Source of the DNA: Brachycybe producta
Lineage: Eukaryota; Arthropoda; Diplopoda; Playtdesmida; Andrognathidae
Direction of reading: 5' to 3'
Assembly (NCBI GenBank): GCA_036925085.1
Contig: JAUPFP010000002.1
Location: forward strand, 12,243,607-12,307,606
Length of the DNA stretch: 64,000 bases
Positions 49,306 through 63,284 of the stretch are shown here, in pieces. The notes under the pieces are model-generated. The model was given only the letters and a program-made list of their open reading frames with translations, was not told where the DNA came from and did no database searches. Positions within the stretch are counted from its first letter, which is position 1; every line of letters starts with the position of its first letter. A program made the translations under genes and the position numbers.

Positions 49306-52224
49306 TTAAGTGACACTGTGTCACTTGATCAGTACTAAATATGTAGTAAATGGTACCACAATGACAATATATGCATAATTTAATTTTTGATTCCTTTCCA
49401 TCAGACGAAAAAACAGTGTTTAACTATTTAACTGAATTTAAAATTTGGTAGTGGAAACGAGGTTTTTAAAGTTAGTTCCTTGAGGGCCCTTTTCCTTGGA
49501 AGTAGTTTCTTGTGTCAGAAACAACCTTGAACAAGGAAGCACCATTAAAAATAACTTCTTAATATAATCTTGTCGTTTTTTTTTTTGTAGTTGTTGTCTC
49601 TCTTTCTCTAAACTGGTGGTCAAGATGGCTAACTTTATAAAAAAGAGGGCGCTCTCAAACTCTTAAATTGTCCACATTCCTTACTGGCCTCATCTGGAAA
49701 TAATCTTGAGGACAGGTTTTGTTAAACATAACTCTCTAATAGGACGTGGCAACCTTCGACAGATCACGCACTTCCACAAGGCCAACCAGATAACCAACAG
49801 GTACACTGTTCACAAGTGCTCAATGTGCTCAACGTGTGCTCAGTGTGGTGGTGGACTCCTTTGCTTGGTTACTTGGCACTGGTGGCCCCTGGGCACTGGC
49901 CAGCCATTTTCTTCTTCTTCAGGACTTTCAAATCACATCCCTCCTCCTGAGTTTCTCCCACTAAAACTCACTTTTCTGTTTTGCATGGTCAACATGGGAT
50001 GCTCTTTTTTTTTATAAAAAAATCCATTACAATGTATATTATTAGTATTAAGTGACCAACTCTCCCCTCTACCACCCCTAAATGTTTGTCTATGTGAATA
50101 TATACCAACCAACCAACCAACCAAACCAACAACAATCAAGACCACTTTTTATAACAAGAATAAAATACACACAAATAAATATGACACATTTCGTTTTCCA
50201 CTTGTTTGTTTAGTGCAGCATAAATTATTAAGACTTATTGAGAATACACACAACACAACATTCAGTAACTGTAATGGGGAAGAACCAGATAACTGGCCTT
50301 AACCCTTTTTCTCTCACACTCTCCATAACGGTTATAATTTGACTGGACGAGGAGGAAAGGGAAGAAGAAGAGGGTTAAAAATTGAAAGAAACTTTTCAAC
50401 TGAGGCTCTGAGATTTAACTGGGAAAGGCGGCACTGACTGGAAGGGGTTAACTTGCAATCCTTCAGATATACATTACTCCTCTCTTGTGATGTGCCATTG
50501 AAATATTACACATTTTACATGAGTTTTCAATATTTAAAAAAAATGTGAAATTTATTTTAAAAACCAACGTACATTTCGTACAACGTAAATTTCCAAGTGC
50601 AGAAAATCATAAACGAAAAAAAATGGTGATTGTAATTGGTTCATAGGAGTTTAATTTTGCCATTTGAGTTGCAATTTTTTGTTCGATGTTTCATTTTCTT
50701 TAATCATTTTTGCATAAATGTAATTTTTTTAATGTTCAAAGACTAAAGACTAATGTTATTAGTCACATGTGATTGATATACCATTAGTATATAAAGTTAA
50801 CGTTAGCTGATGCAATTATCTTGTTTAATTTCATGGATTTCAATTAATTTTACAACTTTTCATAAATTTTATGAAATTGCCCATCACTATACTCCTCTCA
50901 AAATGGAAAAAAAAAAATCAGTCTTTTTATACAATTACTACACAAGTATAATTAAATTTTCCATATTTAATGACATTAAAGGCAATGTACAAAATGCCTA
51001 ACAACACAACAAGCCACTCTTCTTATTAAATACAAATTGGCTTGTTTTTAAGACAGTTTTGCACATTCACTAAAATCTCAACATAATTTAATGGTTTTTA
51101 CCACAAAATCTAGTAATTGTACAGAATGACCGATTTTCCATATAAACGGGATATTGTAGAATGTAAGACAACAAAAAAAAACCAAAAGTTACAGCCTCCA
51201 TCCCCGTCCCCTCCCCCTATTTCTCCCTTGAAAAAAAAGGAAGAGGTAATTCGTTGTTGCCTGATATAAATATAAAAATATCATGATATAAAGATGGCAA
51301 TATAGAATGCATTAAAAGTGGCAATGTGTGCAAATGGTAGGTATAGTATGCATATATAACTAACTACCTGAATTCCAAAACCCCCCCTTATTACATTATT
51401 ATACGTGCATAGGATTTAGATAAAGCCGCTTCTAGACAAGACTTCAAGAAGAAGAAGAATATAAAAAGCTGTAGTAATATAAGCCTATACACCACCACCA
51501 CCCCAATTGTGCATCCTTTTTAATGAATATCTTCCCCCCCCCCCTTGTATTGCAATATAAATATACAGATATAGAGAGATTTTGATACGATGAGTGCATC
51601 TTAATCTGTGTGTCCCAACGACTGAATCACCAAAAATCCAACTTGTGACAGTCATAAGACTCTCTCCGTCATCCCCTTTTATATTCCATCCAACTCTAAT
51701 CAAAATCCTTCGAAAAATCAAACTGAACCCAGTTTTCAAACTCCAGAAGCTTCTTTTTTATTTTTCATCCACTGAGACTCAAATAAATAGCAACAAATCC
51801 TGAATTATTTAAAGAAGTGACCACTGGTCAGTCTATATAAGATTCGACCAACAAGAAAAAAGTGGAGAATGAGAGAATTTTAACTTAGATCTTAGTTCAA
51901 CTGAAATATGGTGTCAAAAATGAAGTAGAAAACTATTTTTAAAAAAATCAACATAGCATTGAATTTGCTTCAGACTAGAAGAGTAAAAATAATAAAAACA
52001 ACTTCATAAAAGATAATATCTCTGAAAATACAAATTGTAATAACTGATAAGCAATGCAGTTTCAAAATTACGATATAATTTGACCAACAAAAAAAGGTGT
52101 AAAACGAAAATCGTGCAGTTTCAAACTAAAATAAAAAGTTTATTTTTAAACATGATATCTTACGTGCTTTCCATTATAATACTAAATTTAAATAAAATGC
52201 ATTTTATCTGTAACTTAAAATTTA

Positions 52225-52540
52225 AACAAAAACTATAGAAACTAGAAGGGTAGCTCAATCACTTAAAGACACATTTTAATATTAATATATTTTTAAAATA
52301 ATTTTTTTTGTCAGTTTGAAAATAAATTTAAGCTGACTGACTGACTATATATTGTTTAAATTGTTGATATCTTTCAAAATCAACATTTTATAATATTTAT
52401 TTTGAAAGATATCAACATGAAAATGTTACAGCTACTCGTTCTAGTTTATAATACAATTTTTATTTCTCCTTATTACATGGCTTTTGCTGAAATTCGCAGA
52501 ATGAGTTCGAAAATCAACAGTTAATTGAACACCTTAATTA
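52225..52540. mobile_element. Family A foldback MITE
   Basis: AAACTAGAAGGGTAGCTCAA is followed by AATTGTTGATATCTTTCAAA, GAAAGATATCAACATGAAAA and AACACCTTAATTATG at the end. Confidence 0.7.
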
Positions 52541-54424
52541 TGAAATATCAGTAATAATATTAACGAAACAAGATGGTCAAGAGGCCTACTTTTGAGCTAA
52601 TAGTGATTTTCAGGGGGTGTAAGGGGGAAGAGAGAAGTTTCATGAACACCTTGTAAAATAAAAATCAACTGAAAAATTCAAAGCCATATTCGGTGAATAA
52701 ATTTTATATAAAAATATTCTTGAATCATTGGAAATATGAGTTTGCAGATGAGGCCCCCCAACCCCCTTCTTCCACATATAAGTCAGACTTTGTTTTTTGT
52801 GTGTGTTTGTGGCCAATGGGTCTCTTAGGACCCATTTCTCTTCCCACATCTTGTAAACATGGATTCCGCAACACCCTTAGGAGCCCTAAACAATCGTTTT
52901 GCCGCCACCAATGTGCCTTTTTTTCTTCTTCTTCTTCTTCTTCTAGTCTTGAAAAATGCACTTCTCATAAAAATATGATCCTAACCACCAACGCCTATAT
53001 ATTATAGATATAACAGTATTTCTCATATATTACATTATTATTATTATTATTATATTATATACGCGTTTTATTCAAGACTTCTAAAAGGATAAAAAGAGAC
53101 AAAAAAAATGATATACATGTGACACATTTGAGATCATTTTAAGACAATATTTTTAAGACTAAAAAAAAGTCATTACAACACCGCTAATGAGGTGCAATTA
53201 ATCATAATGTAATTCTAGAAAATACTAGAAAATGCATTATTTTTATATATTAAAAAGAAAAATCATTTAAAAGATTTTTATTTAAATTAGTTAAATGTCA
53301 CATGAAATTTACAAGAAAAAGAATTATTATTATTATTGAAATATTGCAATATAATATAAAAGAAAATTGTGTGTCTTGATCCGAAATGTGAATTCAATAT
53401 TTAGCCAATATAGATATATTTTTTCACATATATGAAAAAAAATCCCCATGTTTTAAAATGAGGACTAGGAGGGTAAGGGGTTGTTGGGGGTGGGGGGGGG
53501 ATATGTAATACCAGAGGGATAAGGGGATTTGGAAATTCGAACAAATCGCTTCGATTTTCGAGCATGTATATAAAAGGAATATTAGATTTTTCACAAAAAC
53601 CCTTTGCAATTCATACATATATATATATAGATATATATACACCCACCCACCCACCCACCCACACACATATATAGGACACAGTGGAGAGAAAAAACCCTGA
53701 ATTTTTTTACATCCCCTTTGCCCCATTCCCCTCCCTCCCCTTTCTTGTGCAATTTCGCTCATTTTCATGAAAAATGGATGTTCAGAGTAGAAGGTGCAAT
53801 TGCTTACACAATGTGTTCGTATATATAATGTAATGGGTGTATATAATAAGGTAAGAAAAAAAAAATGAGGAGGAGGACCACCCCTTATCCCCACCATTCC
53901 TTTTCATATATATAAATATAACACACCAAAATAACCTAGTTATGTATTCATATTCATAAAAGCAGATGCTGACAGCAAGGGAAATATCCAATAAATTCTT
54001 GTTGCGTTTAATGGTCTTTTATCTCGCGTTGTACGGTCACAATTACGGATTTCCAGGACCCATTATAATATACAACCAACACCCTATCACTACTATCAAA
54101 TTCCTCAGCATATAATCCAGTTTTCTTCATAATCCCCGTTCAGAAATTCATCATGATCGAAATCCATCCATCCATCTACTGTATATATATCTATATTTAC
54201 AATATATACTACTACATACATGTGTTTAGGAGTCTAAATATATATAAATAAAAAATATAAGGCCGACGACCATATCACTGAGGAATTCAAAAATGCCAAG
54301 TTCTAAATCTATATATTAGAAAATCTAGCTATTCAGCAGGTGTAGCTGGATTTGCTGACATTTCTAGAGGAAATAGCTGTAAGCTATGTTCTCAGTGTTT
54401 TTAACTATAGAACACCCTTATATA

Positions 54425-54748
54425 TGATGGTTTTAAAGTGTAAACTTGGTCACTCCAACTTCTATAATTATTCTGTCTTTCAGGTGTAAAATTAAGAGTG
54501 TTTTTTTAGAAACTAGAAGGGTAGCTCAATCACTTATTAAGAGTATTTTCGTGTTGACATCTTTCAAAATCAGCTTTTTATGTCAGTTTGAAAATTTCTG
54601 ATTATAAAAAGTTTTATCTCGAAAAATATCAAAACATGAAAATATTTACCCTTAAGTGATTGAGTTACTCTTGTAATTCCTAAAATAATTTGAAGTTTCT
54701 CTTAATTTTGTACCTGAAAGTTAAAATAAAGAAAAGAGTTCACAAATC
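54425..54748. mobile_element. Family A foldback MITE, interrupted by a second element
   Basis: Starts ATGGTTTTAAAGTGTAAAC and has both arms. It breaks off at AAGAGTTCACAAATC, where the 527-bp element is inserted, and resumes at 55276 as CACAAATCAGCTCTTCA, restoring the family's 3' end. Confidence 0.75.
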
Positions 54749-55275
54749 GGGGCGACTGAATAAGCGCCAAATTGAACAAACGCCAAACTGAATAAGCGCC
54801 AAACTAAATAACCGCCAAATTTTTGGCTTTTATTCAGTTTGGCGTTTCTTCCATTTGGCGCTTATTCAATTTGGCGTTTGTTCCATTTGGCTTTTATTCA
54901 GTTTGGCGGTTATTCAGGTTTTTTGTAAATTCTGATGGTCCAAATATTGTGAGCTTTTATAGACGTCAGACTGTGCAGATTTACAAACAGAACATGCTAA
55001 CCTAACCTAACCTAACCTAACCAATCCTAACCTAACCAAACCTAACCAAACCAAACCTAACCTAACCTAACCTAACAATGTGTTTATCACATTTTGGCGG
55101 TTATTCAGTTTGGCGCTTGTTCAGTTTGGCGTTTGTTCCATTTGGCGCTTATTCAGTTTGGCGTTTGTTCCATTTGGCTTTTATTCAGTTTGGCGTTTGT
55201 TCCATTTGGCGTTTATTCAGTTTGGCGTTAGTTCAGATTGGCGTTTGTTCAATTTGGCGCTTGATCAGCGCCACC
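54749..55275. mobile_element. Telomere-repeat-bearing TIR element with 8-bp target duplication
   Basis: Flanked by perfect direct repeats CACAAATC (54741-54748 and 55276-55283). The ends are inverted repeats sharing AAGCGCCAAATTGAACAAAC. Inside, arrays of a 16-bp unit, TTTGGCGTTTRTTCMR, run inward in opposite directions: about four units on the far left in one sense, then about five in the other; eleven on the right. Between them lies a (CCTAA)n tract. There is no coding capacity, so it is non-autonomous. An 8-bp duplication with GG-type ends would fit Merlin, hAT or KDZ groups; the class is not settled. Confidence 0.8.
54998..55077. repeat. Interstitial (CCTAA)n = (TTAGG)n tract
   Basis: About 80 bp of CCTAA units with a few CCAAA and CCAAT variants, which is the arthropod telomere repeat. 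It is the core of the TIR element rather than a chromosome-fusion scar. Confidence 0.9.
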
Positions 55276-57879
55276 CACAAATCAGCTCTTCACCACAGGT
55301 GCAGCTACCAAATTCTATACTTCCCCTTAAGATTTCTACCTGAGGATTTTGATAATAATTCCCCATATCCAAGGCATACCATCATACAAAGGATGCAAAT
55401 ATCTTTACCACCAGCCATTATTCTAAAAGGTCAAGTCAATCTTCTAGCTCAATTATATAGCTGTTTCAACTAGAAATCTGAGCATATGTAGCTTGCAAAT
55501 TTTAAGGAGAACTAGTTTTTCTACCAGATATACCCTGTATGTACTATATGATAGATACAACAATAAACATAGTGATATGCTGCAATATGGTCGGCCCCCA
55601 AATATTACAATAATATTCCCCCCCCCCACACTTTATACAAAATAAAAGGAGGAAAAAAGGAATTGTATAAAGGGGTTATTGAGAGAGGAGGAGGATCTTT
55701 ATGTCTAAATATACATGAGCAACAAAAAAAAGGACAAGACCCCCTAACCACCCATAATATGCACATCACATATAGAAATACGTCAAAATATATATGGTCA
55801 CTGTATATCAATTGCGGTGTCCGCGACCCCCTCCTTCCTCCACCCCTTATTCCCACCCCAGACAAATAAGTGAGAAAAAAATGATAAAACGATTTGTTCA
55901 AAATGGATTTTTTTTTTGCAAGACCCACCACATCTTGTATTTTTTAAAGATATAAGATGGAATTCTCAGCCAAAATTCAGATATTTTTAAAAAAAAAAGT
56001 GGCTGGACAAAACCACATTCCAGTAAAATTTCATCTGCTTACTTTTAAAAGTAATTAAAAAGTTTGTTAGAAACTAGAAGAACTGAAAAAAAAAATCACG
56101 CACAAAATAAGTTTCAGTTAAACTAAATGTTTTCTTGTAACACCGGCGGTTAAAAACCACTTTGAAAAAAAAACTATTGCAAAACTTTTATTTTGAAAGA
56201 TTTTGTTATAAAATTGTTTTTTTCTTCTACAATTCAAATATATTGGTTGAATTTCTTCCCAACAAAACCAGATTTAGCATCCCCCTCCCTCTCTCAAGAC
56301 TCTTCTTTACTTTTTTTTTAAGATCCATCAAAGAAGTCCCTAAATTTCAATAGGTCCAATGTAGCATCACTTGAGAAAGAGACCCATTGAAAGAGGTCCT
56401 TTCCACACATATTACACACATGAGTATATGTGTGTGTGCAGTGTGAAAAAAAAGGACGGAAGAAGAAGTCTAAGTGTCTTTGAAAACAACCCTCTTAAGG
56501 GAGGGTTTTATTGGCAACAAACACTTCATCCACTCAACAACCCATACTGCACCTAAGGGGGAGAATAGAAACCCAAAGATATGAGTGTATGTATATATGG
56601 GAAACACTCAACAGGAAGAAACACCAACCCCCCTTAAAATAGCAACAACATCATCATCCATATCCCCCCTTAGGTCCTTTTTATCTCACCACAAAAAACC
56701 CTCCCTTACCCTTATGAAATTTACACATAAAGAGAGGTTAGGGTTATCAACTGAAGAAGACCTAATATGCAAATAATCGCGTATTTTTATAAACACATAA
56801 ATGAAATAATGTATAAAAGGAGGAAATTGTAAAATAGCCTGGATTGGAACAGTGGATGGGCGGGGGGGGGACACTCAGGAAATGGGCCAAACTGATGACC
56901 AATGTTGATGTTTCAAAGGGAAATCCAATACACAATCAGTTTGGCTTCATCTTTGTTTCTAAATAAATTTTCAAAAAGTTTAAACATATTTCTTAAAAAT
57001 TCTAAATTGAAAAAGTGCCTGAAAAAGGCCCCTAAAAAAGCTTCACCTTTTGTGTTTAGGTTCTAAATTTTATTTTGAAAAGAGAGAAATAAAGTTGTTC
57101 CTACAACATAAAAAGCCAGCTCAGATGTCATCTGAAATGGACATTGTGCAAAATTAAACTAGCAAAAACTGGACCATGTATGGGGGGGGGGGTTGGTGTT
57201 GTTCACATGGCCGTAAATCATAATGTCCATAATAAACACACATGACAAGAGGGTCAACTGTAAACAACAACAACCAACCAACCAAGTTTTTTCTTATCCA
57301 TAATTCACACCTTTCATTTTTGGGAAATCTTTTTCTTTCTCCATCCAGAAGAAGAAGAAAAAATCTTCTCTATTTGTGGTCAATTCAATGCTTATGCAAA
57401 TGAGGTTGAAAACTGCCTGACCAGTGGGGAGGAGGGGGAAGGTATGGGATAGGGGTGGTTACATCATATAACCCTTTCTCGACATATTTGCATATGCTTC
57501 AAGTCAGAAAGAAGGACCCTTTTTATATTCGTACAATTTATATTTAATATTTGGCTACAAATGAAATGACAGAAGAATAAATATATATTTATATGAAAGG
57601 GTTGGACCTTTTTTTTTTCTCTCTCTTTCTGCGTTCAAAGCCACAAATAACGGATTCATCATATATTACAAACAAACAATTCAAACTCAATGGGAAAGTT
57701 TTAGAAGCAGAAATTAATAAATTAAACTTCTTTAAAGTGATGTCCACCCACTTTTCCCCCTAATTTTATGGTGACCAGCTAACAACACTTGCAGAAAGTC
57801 ACATTTTAAAAAAAAAGTATTTTAAAAGTTTTGTTGAACTAGAAGAAATATTTTTCAATTAACAGGAGCATCTCCCAAC

Positions 57880-57990
57880 TCTTGATTCTATTGTCTTTCA
57901 GGTGCAAAATGAAAATAAAAACTAGAATGGTAAGCTCACAACCTATTAAGGGTATATTTTTCATGTTGATATCTAAATTTCATAAATCTT
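57880..57990. mobile_element. Family A MITE fragment
   Basis: TTGTCTTTCAGGTGCAAAAT, AAACTAGAATGGTAAGCTC and TCATGTTGATATCTAAAT from the left arm. Confidence 0.5.
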
Positions 57991-59564
57991 TGAATAATTG
58001 ATTATGTTTTTCATGAAATTTTCTTCTGAAACTAACTTGCAAACAACTTCAATATTGGATCAATGATTGATCCAAATGAACCACCCTCAAAAGTGTGTAA
58101 ATAGTAACTTGTATAACTTTCATGTAATTGAATATACAAATATTTACACAATGTAAAAAAGGAGACAAATTTTCATCCTAATCATTATCATCATTTAACA
58201 CAATCAATGATGTCCTCCTCCTACTTCCCCCCCCCCATTGACATGCAAATATATTTCTCTCTCTCTCTCTTTCATTCCGACACCACTTGATTAAATCGTA
58301 TGTAAAACACACAAATAACATAACATAGGAAGAAGAGAATTGTGTATTTTTAAGGTGGACTTTTCAACAATACAAATTAAGTCAACAGGCGTCCAATTAG
58401 CAATTGTCATCAATGACACCAAACAATGAAATAGATGCAACAAAGGGATGCTGCATCCCTCTCTCTCTATCTCTTTCTCAAATTAGGAAAGATGGGAAAG
58501 AATGAGTTAAAACAAGGAATGAAAGGTGGGAAAGAGATAGAAAGAGAGAGAGAGAGAGTGCCCAAAAAACTAGCATAAAGAGCAAAGAAAAAAGAGGTCA
58601 GAGGTCAACTCGATCCTAAATTCAATTCACGCTCACCATTTTCACCACGGGTCAACTCTCAAACAACCAAAAATCTCATAAATAACTCTGAAAGGTCGCA
58701 TTCTTACTCAGTTCACTCACCTTCGACTTTTTTTTTTTATAAAGTCTGGCTTTTTTTCCCTTTGCATATTGGTGGACTCCACTGATAGGCAGAGTGAGTG
58801 AGAGAGAGAGAGAGAGAGGGACACCTTTTATTTTTTCTTCAAAAAAATAACTTACAACCAATTAAAAAGAAAACCTTCCATAAAACAGCAAGAACAACAA
58901 GTAGATACAAAATACAGCACTGTTCTCTATCTCCCCCCTTATTATGCAAATTTAATGCATTTCTTCAATTTTTTTGACACCCCCCCCCCCTCCCCCTCGC
59001 CCTCCTCCTTCCACCTTTTCAAGATGAAAATGAACACACAAAAAAAACATAATAGGTTTTTTTTTTCAATTTAATTTCTTGCTGGTTCAAGTCATAAAAG
59101 TGTGTGTATAATATTCGAAAATGCAACTATAAGGTGAGTGAACTTGGCCAGTGGTCATACCTGAGAGAGAGAGAGAGAGATAGACCGGACAAAAAAGTCC
59201 AAGGGAGCCCCCCTCTCCCCCCTCATCATCATCATCATCATCAGGATCAACATTTCAGTCAAAGTAGAATATTGCAAAAAAAGTGAACAAAAAACTTGTT
59301 CTTCTGACCCACGAGAAACAGAAAAAATGTGAGAGACAGATTGGGAGATTTTTTTTTATTAATAGTGGTTCACATTGAGAAGATGTTTAAAGGGGGTGGG
59401 TGGGCCAAAAACATCATCGTCCCGGGACGGTTTCATTGCTCATACATAGAACTACAACATGAAGAACTCCAACGTAGTAACATAGAAACCAAATTCAAGC
59501 CTACAACATACTTTAGGAACTTTTTTTTTATATTTTATAAAATTGACTTGTATACTTGGATTTT

Positions 59565-59900
59565 AAGGTGATTTTAAAGTGTAAATGACGCCCTTCTAAA
59601 TTTGGTTATTATCCTGTCTTTCAGGAAAAAAAATTGAGAGAATAAAAACTAGAAGGGCAACTCACTCACTTCAGGGTATTTTAATGTTTTGTGAAAAAGT
59701 CATGTTTGAAAATGACCCGATTTTAAGATGACGGTATTTTTTTAAATTTTTTTTACATTTTGAAAGAAATCAACATGAAAATAATCTTGAGTGATTGAGC
59801 TACCCTTCTAGTTTCTAAAACAAATTCACGTTTTTCTTAATTTGCACCTGAAAGAAAATCAAGAATTGGAGGCCAAGTTTAACAATTTAAAACCACCTCA
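59565..59900. mobile_element. Family A foldback MITE
   Basis: TTAAGGTGATTTTAAAGTG at the start, AAAACTAGAAGGGCAACTC arm, inverse CTACCCTTCTAGTTTCTAAA arm, and AAACCACCTCAAAG at the end, where a second right half begins. Confidence 0.75.
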
Positions 59901-60000
59901 AAGTGATTCGGCTACCTTTCTAGTTTTTAATACTTTCAAAGTGGTGCTAGAGAAACGCAGAATAACCAAGAGTTCCAAAATGATTAAAACTTCTTCATAA
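59901..60000. mobile_element. Family A MITE, adjoining right half
   Basis: AGTGATTCGGCTACCTTTC, TAGTTTTTAATACTTTC and CAGAATAACCAAGAGTTCC repeat the right arm just after the previous copy. Confidence 0.55.
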
Positions 60001-61322
60001 GTAACTTTTAAAAAACTTGAAAATTTATTTAAAACTAGAAGAGTAGACGAATTAAAAAAAAAGTGTAAATATAAGTGAAAATGAATTTCCATCGCAGGTT
60101 TGAAAAATATACCATTAAAATTTAAAATAAGTTTTATTGCATTCATTTTATACCTAGTACACACACCTGATAATTTAAATGCATTTAAATAATAAACGTG
60201 TTCTACAGAGCCCTGTGAAGGACAAACCAAACAATATATCGAATTCAATTTATTCAAATGTTAATAATCTCAAAAATATTGAGTTAATACTATTAATTTA
60301 TTATATTAATTATTTATTTAATTAATTATATTAATAATAAAGTCAATTTTTATTTGGTGTTCATGTCCTTAACTGGATTCCGTATAATTCACCTAAACAC
60401 CTTTAATTTGAATTCATTTAATTCATGTGTTGTGTAGAATAGTTTCAACTGATTACTTAAAATCTTTATTTTTAAAAGTTGCATCAAGAGAGAAGTTGAA
60501 TCCTCTGACACCCTATGTAAGAGGCTATGTCCAAGTAAAAAAAAAACCTACTTGGGAGAGAGGGTCATCATTTTTTTTAAGTAGAAAAACTAAATATTTT
60601 TATAAGAAGAACAAAAAAAAAGAAGGTTTTAAAAGTTGTGTCGCGTCAATAAATTTATCAAGAAGAAAAAGAAGAACTGAAATGAGTAAAAAAAATAAGG
60701 AGGGAAACTGATAGCAGACGGCCTTGTCTTCTATTCAACAAAACAAGAGAAAACTTCTTAAAAAACCTTCTTATTAGGACGAGTTTAGTTAGCGTGTTTG
60801 CTACACGGGGGTTGGAAATCAAAGTTTAAGGGGAGGTCTAAGTGGTGGGCACTAAGGGGGGGTGACGGGGCCCTGAGGGTTCTAGAAGGGAGAGAGGGAG
60901 GTTTATCTAGTCGCCGACCTTGGACACCAGTGGCGATCGAGTGGGAGCCCTGAAACCAACACACTTTTTAGCTCAGGTGTATCGCAGGTGACATTAATCA
61001 AGTCACACTGACTGAGAGACTAACTTATTTCGAAGAGCAACAACAGCAGCAGCAGCACACCAATAACCGAACTATTCGTTCCGAAGTGCTGCTGCTCTTC
61101 CGAGTTCAAAAGTGTGTTTCTCCATAGAATCCTTCTCCATATAATAAGATAACAACTAGGTTATTAAGACTAACCACACACACACTCACCTGAGGAGGTC
61201 CCTTAAAATAAGGTCCCCATTATACTGAATACTTGATTGTGTGATTAGATTACAACCAACACAGAGAGAGAGATATAGAGAACAATGTTAATTTTAAATA
61301 AATAATCAGGGGGCAATCTTAC

Positions 61323-61376
61323 CTTGCAAGAAGAGATCCAGTTTCGAGGGTCGAGTCGTCGTCGTCTGCACCCTTC
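61323..61376 (-). other. Exon-like island, candidate trh 5' exon
   Basis: Acceptor with a 12-T tract then CAG before 61376; donor GCAAG|GTAAG at 61323. The 54-bp island has an open frame GADDDDSTLETGSLLA whose end phase joins the island at 43311-43397 in frame. Length divisible by three and matching phase argue for coding use, but a 5' UTR exon is equally possible. Confidence 0.45.
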
Positions 61377-62129
61377 CTGAAAAAAAAAAATCCACCAATC
61401 ACCAAAAAAATATTAATAAAGTTTGTTTGGTTACGGAAAGAGAAACATTAAAAAAGTGGCTAATTGACACCTGATTTCTGCACCTGAGTGAGTTTGTATG
61501 TGGGTTTGCATAAGCCACCGCAGCAGCAGCAGCAGCAGTGGCCACAAGGAACCGACGACCTTAAGTTAAACCCAAAACAAGGACCTTCCTCCACGAGCCT
61601 CTATTGATATTTCACCTAACTCTCAAAAACTACTTGGCGCACATGGTTTAAGGGAGATGTCGGACCACTAAAGGTCCACTTTTTTTTAAGAAACAGAATT
61701 CATTGCAAGAAATAAAACTAATAAGTTAGAAATAAAGGTGAGCCAGGTGAGAGAGATAGACGGAGAGTGAGTGAGTGGCAAACTTAAAAGAAAGAGAGGG
61801 GAGGAAAAGGGAGTTGGACGGTGGTGGTTGAGGGTTCCGTTGATCGGACGCTCACTCACGGACAAACTCGTGATCGGACGGACCTATTATAATTATTAGT
61901 GTTATTATTAGAAATGTTATAGGCTGGCTCACCTTGCATCGCTCTGCCTAGGCAAGGTTACTTCTAAAGGGGGTCAAACACAGAAAAAGAAAATTGCATT
62001 TTTCAATTCTTAATATAATAATAATAATAATAAGAAGCAGCTTAGGAGAAGAAGTGAAACCGTCCCATGCACCAAACTAGACCTCAATCTAGTCTCTCTC
62101 TCTCCGGACTCCCGAGGGGTGTTTGTTGG

Positions 62130-62130
<1 letters not shown>

Positions 62131-62162
<32 letters not shown>
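62131..62162. repeat. (CT)n run, GAGA-type on the minus strand
   Basis: Thirty-two bases of CT near the putative trh promoter zone; GAGA runs are common near insect promoters. Confidence 0.85.
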
Positions 62163-62163
<1 letters not shown>

Positions 62164-62336
62164 GTCAATAGATCAACAAAACACGCATCATTTCCATTGG
62201 CTTTGACGTCATCAAGGTGGAAAAATAACGAGCAGGTAGAATTTTTACAGGTAGAAAGATAGAGAGATCTGTAAACGGGCCGGACATAGAGAGAGGGGGT
62301 GACCTCCACGGGTCAAAGCAAAAGCTCCCTCTTCAC

Positions 62337-62413
62337 CAAAATCGCCGCCGCCGCCGCCGCAACAATCCCCCGTGGCAACACGGGCCCGTTCGGCACCTAT
62401 AGGCACCGTCCAT
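62337..62413 (-). other. Possible first exon of a long trh isoform
   Basis: ATG at 62411-62413 opens a 25-codon frame ending in an Arg run encoded by the GCC repeat, then a GTGAAG donor at 62337 with two bases left over. That phase fits the islands at 61933-61947 and 61323-61376. Composition is odd (MDGAYRCRTGPCCHGG), so this is speculative. Confidence 0.2.
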
Positions 62414-62744
62414 TTGTCCAGCCAAGGAGGGTTACAGACTTATTTCCAAATTCACAAACGCGGGAAATAGAAAACGTTTGCCCGATTTGACCAATGGCTC
62501 TTTCTCTCGATATCTATGTTTTTTTTTTGCGTTGAGATGTTTCTCCTTGAAGGGCGCCAAAGAAATTTCGCCATCGAAAAACGAGAATTCGCACCAATAG
62601 GGCTCTCTTTAAGGCACATATCGTAATATGGATTATGAATTTCTAATAAATATTAAATGAGGAAGACACATCATCAATATTTTATAATAACTATAAAAAT
62701 GATGATTGAGTTTGGAAAAATAAAAATTGACTTCCCCGTATTCA

Positions 62745-62885
62745 AAAATATTGCTTAAAATAAAGTTAAACTTAAATCATGATGCAAGCGGCAAAAATCT
62801 TTATAGCAAGTCTATGGAAAGGTTTTAAGTTTAGCTTTGTTTAAGTTTCACTTTGGCTTAAGTAACGTTTTTGAATAAGAGCCGT
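62745..62885. mobile_element. Family B palindromic MITE
   Basis: CGTATTCAAAAATATTGC and TTAAGTAACGTTTTTGAATA are inverted; AAGTTAAACTTAAA and TTTAAGTTTAGCTTTG pair inside. Confidence 0.6.
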
Positions 62886-63284
62886 AAAACTCGAAAGTAT
62901 ATATCGAGAGAATATCTTATTTAAGATTGTAACGAAATTTTCTCAACTAAAACAAATTAGTAAATTTTGAAAACGAAATTTTTAAATAGAAGATAAAATA
63001 GTTTAAAATGTATTTTGTTAAAAATTGAAATTTCTCACAAACTTCCGATAAATGGTGAAAACCCCCTTAAAATGCATAAATTATTTTAAAGTTGACAAAA
63101 TTGTTCAAAAACAAACTGGAAAAAAAGTTCCATAATGATTCCTTTAATCAATTAACATAATCAAGAACAATTAAACTTAATTGTCTAATATTGCCTAATG
63201 AGAAAAATGAACCTAAGAGTAAAAGAAAGGACTCTGAGCTCCATCAAAAGTGTCCCAAGAAATAATAATTCAAGGTGTTGAAAA

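Noticed and set aside
54998-55077. Chromosome end or telomere-fusion scar
   Set aside because: The TTAGG tract is enclosed by inverted arrays and target duplications, so it belongs to a mobile element.
58680-58790. Exon-like island with TCGAAG|GTGAGT donor at about 58727
   Set aside because: Its acceptor is weak, its length is not divisible by three and it has an 11-A run; insufficient to call.
61030-61100. CAG-repeat hairpin as a structured RNA
   Set aside because: The pairing of CAGCAGCAGCAC with GTGCTGCTGCT is real but can arise from triplet repeats; no further evidence.
62010-62309. Arg/Glu and Leu-rich frame near the right end
   Set aside because: It is the translation of the (CT)n run and AT repeats, not a gene.
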